A stretch of DNA of 59,445 nt from Paenibacillus glucanolyticus NBRC 15330 (GTDB lineage: Bacteria; Bacillota; Bacilli; Paenibacillales; Paenibacillaceae), in the NCBI RefSeq assembly GCF_004000885.1, contig NZ_BIMC01000028.1, forward strand, positions 1 through 59,445, given 5' to 3'. Position numbers and translations under genes: made by a program. Under the pieces are notes generated by a model, which saw nothing but the letters and a program-made list of their open reading frames with translations, searched no databases and was not told where the DNA came from. Numbering within the stretch: the stretch's first letter is position 1; each line of letters begins with the position of its first letter. Below are positions 53,113-59,445 of the stretch, piece after piece.

Positions 53113-53658
53113 TTAGCTTTCCGCGTGAAACATGCCAAACGGATCAATCCGTCTCAGGGATTCAATCAGATGTTTAGCAGCCCATCCGACAAAAATCCCC
53201 GTTACCACCCCTGCCCCGAGCAGGAACGGCAGGTAAAAGTATATTTTCGTTGTACCCAGTACGAGCGAGGCTGCCGTCAATTGGCCAATATTATGAGCTA
53301 CGCCTCCCGCGATGCTCACGCCGGTCAGACTGAAATTGCTTCCGCCGAGCCGGAGCATGACATACATCACCAGGAAACTGCCCAGAGCCCCAAACATACT
53401 GAACATAAAAGTCGAGAAACTTCCGAGTATAAAGGCGGTCAACAAGATTTTTAGAACAATGAGCCACAGGGCATCCTTACCCCCAAGACAGACCAGACAA
53501 GTCAGTACGAGAATATTGCCAAGTCCCAGCTTGGCACCGGGTATCGTAACCGCGAACGGAATCAATGCTTCAACGATGCCAAGCACCACCGATAATGAAG
53601 CACAAATGGCGATCACGATCAGTTTGCGCAGCGCATAGGGATCAGGAGACAACGGCAT
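53113..53658 (-). CDS. eetB: EetB-like membrane protein (Gx transporter family)
   Basis: 181 residues, about five membrane helices, with the family motif IPGAKLGLGN and GGVAHNIGQL. Databases often label this family 'heptaprenyl diphosphate synthase component I', but it resembles S components. EetB is required for extracellular electron transfer in Listeria, and its neighbourhood here (EetA, EcfA1, EcfA2, EcfT) is the expected one. I chose the ATG at 53658, 9 bases after AAGGAA; it overlaps the end of eetA. Confidence 0.88.
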   Translation of the reverse strand: MPLSPDPYALRKLIVIAICASLSVVLGIVEALIPFAVTIPGAKLGLGNILVLTCLVCLGGKDALWLIVLKILLTAFILGSFSTFMFSMFGALGSFLVMYVMLRLGGSNFSLTGVSIAGGVAHNIGQLTAASLVLGTTKIYFYLPFLLGAGVVTGIFVGWAAKHLIESLRRIDPFGMFHAES

Positions 53659-54022
53659 CGGGCTCACTTCCTTCAGCTTGATCTCCGGTTACTTCCACAA
53701 ACACGCGATTGGGCAAGCAGACAATGGTGTCATGGACATCATGGACGTGACCGAAGCCAACGCAGAGCTGGTCCGGACAATCCGACTCAACCATCTCGAT
53801 TCCCTCGCGCGATATTCTCAGAAGGTTATGCCCCCGCTCTGTGCGGATTTCTATATCCTGCGGTTCCTCCGTAAGTGCCACCGTATCATAATGCTTGCCG
53901 TTCACCTCGATCATGGCATAGGTTCCTTTCGCCGTTCCGTCTTCTTCCATAAACCTGGACAATCCAAACCAGGCGACAACGGCTATCAGTACGAGCGCTA
54001 TTCCAATATCTCCGCGTTTCAT
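53642..54022 (-). CDS. eetA: EetA-like protein (NusG domain II)
   Basis: 126 residues. One N-terminal membrane helix (GIALVLIAVVAWFGLSRF), then an external NusG_II domain with its conserved Cys pattern SDCPDQLCV ... IVCLPNRVFVEV. EetA is one of the proteins needed for electron transfer to surface flavins in Listeria. I chose the second ATG (54022, MKRGDIG), 6 bases after GGAGAG; the ATG at 54028 is possible. It is the first gene of a five-gene operon with an Fnr-type promoter. Confidence 0.88.
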   Translation of the reverse strand: MKRGDIGIALVLIAVVAWFGLSRFMEEDGTAKGTYAMIEVNGKHYDTVALTEEPQDIEIRTERGHNLLRISREGIEMVESDCPDQLCVGFGHVHDVHDTIVCLPNRVFVEVTGDQAEGSEPDAVVS

Positions 54023-54054
54023 CAGCATCTCTCCACTCCGCTTTGCTTATCTTC

Positions 54055-54097
54055 ATTATCAGGCCAACACCAAGTGCCAGAAATGATTTTTCTCACA
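54055..54097 (-). promoter_or_regulatory. Fnr-type promoter of the eetA-eetB-ecfA1-ecfA2-ecfT operon
   Basis: On the minus strand TGTGA-N6-TCATT (54082-54097) precedes GATAAT (54055-54060). The site centre lies 29.5 bases from the 5' end of the -10 box, the same geometry as at pplA, which places it at -41.5. The site lies between eetA and the divergent apbE gene and might also act on apbE, whose -10 box is weak (TACGCT or TGATAC). Confidence 0.7.
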
Positions 54098-54159
54098 TTC
54101 AGCACGATAAGGGTCTGATACGCTGGAATCATCAGAATTGAAGAGGAGGAGGCCCTGCC

Positions 54160-55227
54160 ATGTACCGCACGTTTTTTTCCTTCGGCAGTAAACTGGTCAT
54201 GTCCGCCATCCTGTTAATAGGTTTGATAGGATGTGCGTCCACAACGGATCGGAAGGAAGCAGCCGTAAGCACTGCACCGGCAACCGAACGTTATTTTATA
54301 TTCGACACGATTGTAAGCCTGCGTGTTTATGACGAACGGATGACATCCCAGCATTTCGATGAGGTGCGCGGACTGCTGGAGCAAATCGACCAACGAATGA
54401 ACCGGCTGCTTGCAGGCAGCGAGATTGATCAGGTCAATCAGGCAGCGGGTGCTTCTGCTGTAAGCGTCTCAGAGGAAACCTTCAAGGTTGTTCAAACAGC
54501 CGTTGATTACGCCGCAGCTTCTGGCGGGCATTTCGACCCGACCATCGGACCGATCGTCGATCTATGGGGAATAGGCAGCGAGCATGCGGCCGTGCCAGAG
54601 GATCGTAAATTGACTGCGGCAATGCAGAAAATTGACTACAAGAATGTGACCTTGGAACCTTCCTCACACGCCATCATGCTGAAGAAAAAAGGCATGTCGC
54701 TTGATCTCGGCGCAATCGCCAAGGGCTATGCCGCCGATGTGATCGCGGATTATTTGCAGCAGCAGGATTTCAAATCCGCCATTATCGATCTAGGGGGCAA
54801 TGTCCTCGCGATGGGTGCAAAACCGAACGGTTCCCCCTGGAATATCGGTATTCAGGACCCCGGGGAACAACGCGGGCAGCACCTGGGCACCCTTGAGGTC
54901 GTGAATAAAACCATTGTCACCTCCGGTGTATATGAACGGTTCTTCGAATCTGAGGGAAACGTGTATCACCATATTCTGAGCCCCTTCACCGGCTATCCGG
55001 TTGATAATGACCTGCTCAGTGTAACGATTGTGACCGATACGTCCATGGACGCGGACGCCATGTCAACTTCCGTCTTCTCGCTCGGTCTTGCGGAAGGACG
55101 GCGGTTCATTGAGAGCCGGGACGATGCTGAGGCTATTTTTGTCACCAAGGACCATCAAATCTATCTCACCTCAGGCCTTACCGAAACATTCAATCGGACC
55201 AACGACGATTATCAGCTTGCCGAATAA
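54160..55227 (+). CDS. fmnB: FAD:protein FMN transferase, ApbE/FmnB lipoprotein
   Basis: 355 residues. Lipobox LIGC (Cys25) anchors it outside the membrane. ApbE motifs are complete: GGHFDPTIGP, DLGAIAKGYAAD, IIDLGGNV, HHILSPFTGYP and the metal-binding DADAMST. It transfers FMN from FAD to Ser/Thr of target proteins, here most likely the two motifs of the PplA-like lipoprotein. It is divergent from eetA and followed 22 bases later by fnr. Confidence 0.93.
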   Translation: MYRTFFSFGSKLVMSAILLIGLIGCASTTDRKEAAVSTAPATERYFIFDTIVSLRVYDERMTSQHFDEVRGLLEQIDQRMNRLLAGSEIDQVNQAAGASAVSVSEETFKVVQTAVDYAAASGGHFDPTIGPIVDLWGIGSEHAAVPEDRKLTAAMQKIDYKNVTLEPSSHAIMLKKKGMSLDLGAIAKGYAADVIADYLQQQDFKSAIIDLGGNVLAMGAKPNGSPWNIGIQDPGEQRGQHLGTLEVVNKTIVTSGVYERFFESEGNVYHHILSPFTGYPVDNDLLSVTIVTDTSMDADAMSTSVFSLGLAEGRRFIESRDDAEAIFVTKDHQIYLTSGLTETFNRTNDDYQLAE

Positions 55228-55249
55228 GCTTACGGAAGGAGAAGATCGT

Positions 55250-55999
55250 ATGAAACAGAATAGGGGCACCAGGTCCGATTCAAGGGATGGAGGGTTGTTT
55301 CCTGCGGGCACTTCCCTCGTCTACTCACCGCCGCATCTCGCTTTAATCCGAGAGATTGCGGAGCCTGTCCGATTGTTGGCCGGCGATTATTTATATCAGG
55401 AGAACGATCCTGCAGACCAGCTGTATTTTGTTCATCGGGGAAGCTTGAAAGTGTCCAAGCTGCTTGAAGGAGGACTGTCAGCGACATTGTCGCTTCATAT
55501 CCCCGGCGATCTGTTCGGTGAACCCGACCCGTTCGGGCGAGCCGTCCATCAATTCGAAGCCAAGGCGCTGGAGGATAGCGAGGTTGGGGTAGTACCGCAG
55601 ACGGAGCTGGATAAAATCATCCGCACCAACGGCGACTTTGCCCTGGAATTCATGGGCTGGATGGCGCTTATGCACCGCACGACACAGAGCAAATTGCGTG
55701 ATCTGCTGCTGCATGGTAAATCCGGCGCATTATGCTCTCTGCTGCTCCGTCTGTACAATATGTACGGCACGAATGGAGCAGGCAAGGACAGCAGAGCCAT
55801 AATCAGCAAGCGGATAACGAATCTGGAAATGGCGGAGATGATCGGTTCAACCCGTGAAAGCGTCAATCGCATATTGAACGAGCTCAAGGAACTGGGCGTA
55901 ATTTCAACCGAACGGGGACGCATTGTTCTGAATGATCCCGAGTATTTGCGAAATATTTGCCACTGCGAGGAATGCCCCAAGGAAATATGCCGAATGTAA
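55250..55999 (+). CDS. fnr: Crp/Fnr-family regulator with C-terminal cysteine cluster, Fnr-like
   Basis: 249 residues. Cyclic-nucleotide-binding-like domain (about 35-145), a dimerisation helix, and a winged helix with recognition segment NLEMAEMIGSTRESVNRILNEL. The C-terminus is CHCEECPKEICRM: Cys239-x2-Cys242-x4-Cys247 (plus Cys237), the spacing of the [4Fe-4S] ligands of B. subtilis Fnr, which unlike E. coli FNR holds its cluster at the C-terminus. AAGGAG precedes the ATG. The E-S-R segment of the recognition helix suits TGTGA half-sites, which are present at pplA and eetA. Confidence 0.88.
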   Translation: MKQNRGTRSDSRDGGLFPAGTSLVYSPPHLALIREIAEPVRLLAGDYLYQENDPADQLYFVHRGSLKVSKLLEGGLSATLSLHIPGDLFGEPDPFGRAVHQFEAKALEDSEVGVVPQTELDKIIRTNGDFALEFMGWMALMHRTTQSKLRDLLLHGKSGALCSLLLRLYNMYGTNGAGKDSRAIISKRITNLEMAEMIGSTRESVNRILNELKELGVISTERGRIVLNDPEYLRNICHCEECPKEICRM

Positions 56000-56036
56000 C
56001 AGAATAGCCTGAATGCCAGATTGGCAGCGATACCAC

Positions 56037-56076
56037 CAACAAACCGGCGCTTCCTCGTGAAGCTGCCGGTTTGTTG
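56037..56076 (+). terminator. Terminator after fnr
   Basis: CAACAAACCGGC ... GCCGGTTTGTTG stem; the T run is interrupted (GTTGTCATTGT). Confidence 0.65.
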
Positions 56077-56262
56077 TCATTGTCATGATAGCGGAATGAA
56101 ATTTCCACATGAAAACAACGCTAATTAGTGATGTATTCTGACTCTTCCCTCGCACGCTATGATAGAATGGGTCCACAACAGCAGCTAGCAGATCAGAACC
56201 TGCCCTATGTATTTCTGATAGCGTTTCCAATTCAATTATGCATAGAAATGAGGTTTTGCCCC

Positions 56263-56310
56263 ATGACGTATCCATTTCAAAATCCGGACCTTCCGCTGGA
56301 AGAGAGGGTG
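56263..56310 (+). pseudogene. 5' remnant of a family 3 glycoside hydrolase gene
   Basis: ATG at 56263 reads MTYPFQNPDLPLEERVN, the usual N-terminus of family 3 beta-glucosidases, which normally continues with a DLVSRMTLEEK-like stretch. After Asn17 the similarity stops and the frame runs to a stop at 56430 with unrelated residues. The rest of the gene (normally more than 2 kb) is gone, so this is a deletion scar. Confidence 0.6.
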
Positions 56311-57385
56311 AATGGGATCAACCTGAACTGCATAGCAAGAATTCATCAGATGTGCTTATTTCCCGGCTCAATCACCAGATTATTTTGGAAGTATAAGACT
56401 TCTAATCATTCGTATGGTTATGAAAGATAAAAGCCGTCATCAATGGCCTGCCTATGAGCGCCAGATACAATCTGGTGGTCTTTTTAGTTTTTGCACTAGG
56501 AAGGTTTACATATTTACAAAATACAAAAAACACATTAGATTTCTTCCATCAGTATTTTATTAAAAAATAACCCGTTGGAATTGATCATCAGCGGGTTTTC
56601 AAAATTCAATTTTTTAACATATAGATCAACCGATTTGACATACCAGGAAGATGACCGTCATTTGCTAAAACAGTCTTACATAAAATAAGACCCACCCACG
56701 CATTCACGTGACAGTAGGTCTTATTTCGAGTTTAGAGGAATTTCATCTATTAGTTCCGACCCCGTATTCTTAACGTTTCCTACTGCAGCAGAAACGGGGT
56801 AGGAACGCATTTAAGCTGCAGGGAAAGGAGATAACTGTTCTTGCCCTTACCCTTATGCTGCAGAATATTAAAAGCGACATAGATTAGTCCTGGTGTTCGA
56901 TCCATTTTTAGGATTTGATAAAAATCTGGCCATCGTTGCATCAAAGTCTGGTTTACCGGTAGTTATATCACACACCACAAATTCTCTGTCCAGAGTCGTT
57001 CCTTTACCAGTTGCTCTGGCGGCTGCTTGAGTAATTTGCTGGTATCGGATAACTCACATCATTTTGATGCCGTGTATATAATAACTTGCTCCTCTATATC
57101 TAAGATTCCCCTAATACCATCTATTTTCAATTCGGCAATGTGATCCTTTGCAGGTTCATTTAAAATAAGTCCGTGTTAAGAAAGATGAACTGCCTCAATA
57201 ATACGTGTGGGGAAGTTCTGAATTTGTTGTTCTAGGATGCCAAGCGTCGTATTCGTCACTGGAGAAAATTGCACTCCCTTTTTTATTCAATATGAGGTTG
57301 TACAAATATAGAATTTATCAAATGTCGATGAGTCACCTCATACATATTACAAGTAAGATGTTAAAAGCGTGGAGGTGAGAAAAGT
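56311..57385. other. Gene-poor AT-rich region with several hairpins
   Basis: It holds a terminator-like hairpin at 56459-56485 (CGCCAGAT/ATCTGGTG then TTTTT), another at 56569-56600 (AACCCGTTG/CAGCGGGTT then TT) and a third at 56683-56726 (AAATAAGACC/GGTCTTATTT). A decayed minus-strand gene follows (see 56868-57290). The 57290-57385 part should carry the promoter of the collagen-like gene, but I cannot assign one with confidence. Confidence 0.6.
56868..57290 (-). pseudogene. Decayed minus-strand coding fragment
   Basis: Reading from 57290 downward, protein-like text is found in two frames with stops between: SPVTNTTLGILEQQIQNFP, stop, NEPAKDHIAELKIDGIRGIL, stop, and after a frame change RYQQITQAAARATGKGTTLD followed by REFVVCDITTGKPDFDATMA up to the stop at 56868. 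No start or ribosome binding site remains. I do not recognise the family. Confidence 0.35.
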
Positions 57386-59445
57386 CTGAAAAAAATCAAA
57401 GCAATCCGGCGCACATGGCCGAATATCAGGCTGATTCAGAAAAAAATCAAACTTAATCGTAGGTTGATTCGGAATTTGAAGCGTGCGTTGTATCAAAACC
57501 GAAGGCATGCAGTTTTTAAAAGAAATAGGGATAAAGCAATAAGAAAAAGGAGGTTTTCAAATAAAAGAAAACAATGCAATCTTGTTCGCAATAAAAAATA
57601 CATTAGAGGACCAATCGGTTTTCCTGGAGCCATCGGAGCAACGGGACCTACAGGTATAAGCGGTCAGCAGGAGGGAATAGGTTCAACTGGGGCACAAGGT
57701 ACTAGAGGTGCGACAGGTGCGACAGGTGCGACAGGCATTGGACTCAGCGGGATTGTTCTCTTTGATCCTGCTACAAGTGGACTGTATTCCCAAGGACAAG
57801 TGGTCACTTATAACGGAAGCACCTATATTGCAAACGTTTCTTCACCTATAGGGATACCATCAGAATCGCCAGATTATTCCTTGATTGCAGAAGCAGGTGT
57901 CGGACTCAATGGAGTAATTCCATTTGATCCTGCATTAAGTAATAGTTATCCAGCGGACCAGGTGATTACCTTTAATGGAAGTACTTATTTGACGAATGTT
58001 GCCGATCCCGAAGGTTTACCCGGAATGTCTCCAGATTATATGCTACTCGCAGCAAGAGGAGATACGGGCATAACCGGGGCTACTGGTGCAACCGGCGCGA
58101 CTGGCGTTACCGGAGCCGCGGGCGTTACCGGAGCTACGGGTATAACCGGGCCTACAGGTGCAACGGGAGCTACGGGCACAATTGGGGCCACGGGCGAAAC
58201 GGGAGCTACGGGCACAACCGGAGCCACAGGTGCTACTGGAGCGACTGGCGTAACGGGAGCTACGGGCATATCGGGAGCTACAGGTGCAACTGGAGCGACT
58301 GGCGTAACCGGGGCGACTGGCGTAACGGGAGCCACGGGCGTTACCGGAGCCACGGGCACAACCGGCGCTACTGGCGTTACCGGCGCTACTGGCGTTACCG
58401 GCGCTACTGGCGTAACGGGAGCTACGGGCGTAACGGGAGCCACGGGCGTTACCGGAGCTGCGGGCACAATTGGGGCCACGGGCGTAACGGGAGCTACGGG
58501 CACAACCGGAGCCACAGGTGCTACTGGAGCGACTGGCGTTACCGGGGCTACTGGCGTAACTGGAGCCACTGGCGTTACCGGAGTGACTGGCGTAACAGGA
58601 GCCACGGGCATATCGGGAGCCACTGGTGCAACTGGAGCGACTGGCGTTACGGGAGCTACGGGCTCAACCGGAGCCACGGGCATAACCGGAGCCACGGGCG
58701 TAGCCGGCGCCACGGGCGTAACAGGAGTCACGGGCGTAACCGGCGCCACCGGCGTTACGGGAGCTACGGGCTCAACCGGCGCCACGGGCATAACCGGAGC
58801 CACGGGCGTTACGGGAGCTACGGGCATATCGGGAGCCACAGGTGCTACTGGAGCCACGGGCGTTACGGGAGCTACGGGCACAACCGGAGCCACGGGCGTT
58901 ACCGGAGTCACAGGTACAACCGGAGCCACGGGCGTTACGGGAGCTACGGGCTCAACCGGAGCCACGGGCATAACCGGCGCCACGGGCACAACCGGAGCCA
59001 CGGGCATAACCGGAGCCACGGGCGTAGCCGGAGCCACGGGCGTAGCCGGAGCCACAGGTGCTACTGGAGCCACGGGCGTAACGGGAGCTACGGGCACAAC
59101 CGGAGCCACGGGCGTTACCGGAGTCACAGGTGCAACTGGAGTGACTGGCGTAACGGGAGCTACGGGCACAACCGGCGCCACGGGCGCTACCGGAGCTACG
59201 GGCACAACCGGCGCCACGGGCATAACCGGAGCCACGGGCGTAGCCGGAGCCACAGGTGCTACTGGAGCCACGGGCGTTACCGGAGTCACAGGTGCTACTG
59301 GAGTGACTGGCGTAACTGGAGCTACGGGCATATCGGGAGCGACTGGCGTAACAGGAGCTACGGGCGTAACCGGGGCTACTGGCGTAACTGGAGCCACAGG
59401 CGTTACCGGAGTGACTGGCGTTACCGGCGCCACTGGCGTTACGGG
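57386..59445 (+). CDS. Collagen-like surface protein, apparent CTG start, 3' end outside the window
   Basis: At least 686 codons, open to the window edge. A very basic N-terminal region (about residues 1-72, Lys/Arg-rich) is followed by a short collagen piece (GPIGFPGAIGATGPTGISG), two similar modules of about 50 residues (from 126: FDPATSGLYSQGQVVTYNGS; from 180: FDPALSNSYPADQVITFNGS) that resemble small carbohydrate-binding-like modules, and from residue 225 an uninterrupted Gly-X-Thr array rich in GAT, GVT and GTT triplets. The frame is closed by TAA at 57362 and has no ATG, GTG or TTG before residue 29, but CTG at 57386 has GGAGGTGA 7 bases upstream. Such proteins decorate spores or cells in this group. 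The opposite strand is also open over the array, but only because of the repeat. Confidence 0.8.
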   Translation, partial: MKKIKAIRRTWPNIRLIQKKIKLNRRLIRNLKRALYQNRRHAVFKRNRDKAIRKRRFSNKRKQCNLVRNKKYIRGPIGFPGAIGATGPTGISGQQEGIGSTGAQGTRGATGATGATGIGLSGIVLFDPATSGLYSQGQVVTYNGSTYIANVSSPIGIPSESPDYSLIAEAGVGLNGVIPFDPALSNSYPADQVITFNGSTYLTNVADPEGLPGMSPDYMLLAARGDTGITGATGATGATGVTGAAGVTGATGITGPTGATGATGTIGATGETGATGTTGATGATGATGVTGATGISGATGATGATGVTGATGVTGATGVTGATGTTGATGVTGATGVTGATGVTGATGVTGATGVTGAAGTIGATGVTGATGTTGATGATGATGVTGATGVTGATGVTGVTGVTGATGISGATGATGATGVTGATGSTGATGITGATGVAGATGVTGVTGVTGATGVTGATGSTGATGITGATGVTGATGISGATGATGATGVTGATGTTGATGVTGVTGTTGATGVTGATGSTGATGITGATGTTGATGITGATGVAGATGVAGATGATGATGVTGATGTTGATGVTGVTGATGVTGVTGATGTTGATGATGATGTTGATGITGATGVAGATGATGATGVTGVTGATGVTGVTGATGISGATGVTGATGVTGATGVTGATGVTGVTGVTGATGVT

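Noticed and set aside
53113..53658. Heptaprenyl diphosphate synthase component I, the common database label for this family
   Set aside because: The sequence is a membrane protein of the Gx transporter/EetB type. The HepS-like protein is the soluble one at 46623.
58036..59433. Long open frame on the minus strand with Pro-Val-Ala/Pro-Val-Thr repeats
   Set aside because: It is the mirror of the Gly-X-Thr array: strict 9-base periodicity leaves the opposite strand open. The plus strand has the ribosome binding site, non-repeat N-terminal domains and collagen pattern.

Overview
The window looks like a chromosomal contig of a Gram-positive, spore-forming member of the Paenibacillaceae (Paenibacillus-like). 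The evidence is strong AGGAGG-type ribosome binding sites, TTG/GTG starts, lipobox lipoproteins, two ydaO-type c-di-AMP riboswitches, a SigV/RsiV pair, a ChbG-linked sugar ABC cassette and a collagen-like Gly-X-Thr surface protein. I see no rRNA, tRNA, CRISPR array, prophage or insertion sequence. Both ends lie in collagen-like repeat DNA: a decayed tract at the left and an intact gene running off the right. This suggests the contig broke at repeats.

Left part (0.5-20 kb): an XRE/MmyB-type regulator; fabF; a sigV-rsiV operon preceded by an ECF-type promoter and followed by a DUF4163/DUF3298/copper-amine-oxidase-N protein gene broken by one in-frame TAA; an aldo/keto reductase; a CBM9-like protein; uridine kinase; and a minus-strand kdp operon. 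The kdp operon has a c-di-AMP riboswitch leader, a 136-aa Rossmann-like protein, an unannotated 36-aa membrane peptide, kdpF, kdpA, kdpB, kdpC and a KdpD-like protein made of two sensor modules without a kinase. A second c-di-AMP riboswitch faces away from it and controls an unknown 155-aa protein. Proline dehydrogenase and an AT-rich pair (YpjP-like plus unknown) follow.

Middle (20-43 kb): a LacI-regulated sugar ABC transporter with ChbG deacetylase and a serine hydrolase; a peptide-type ABC transporter split by an intergenic repeat cluster; a metallophosphoesterase with an upstream 29-aa membrane peptide; a two-component system; two tandem FtsW/RodA-like paralogues, the distal one co-transcribed with a PadR regulator; an NAD(P)H oxidoreductase; and pyrK-pyrD.

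Right part (43.4-56 kb): a near-complete flavin-based extracellular electron transfer locus. It encodes a PplA-like lipoprotein with two flavinylation motifs, Ndh2, a HepS/HepT polyprenyl diphosphate synthase pair, a thioredoxin-GerMN-PCYCGC fusion, EetA, EetB, EcfA1, EcfA2, EcfT, an ApbE flavin transferase and an Fnr regulator with a B. subtilis-type C-terminal cysteine cluster. Fnr-type palindromes sit at the same distance from the -10 boxes of pplA and of the eetA operon. The simplest reading is that Fnr switches on an NADH -> demethylmenaquinone -> surface-flavin route when oxygen is low. The right end carries decayed gene remnants and a collagen-like gene that appears to start with CTG.
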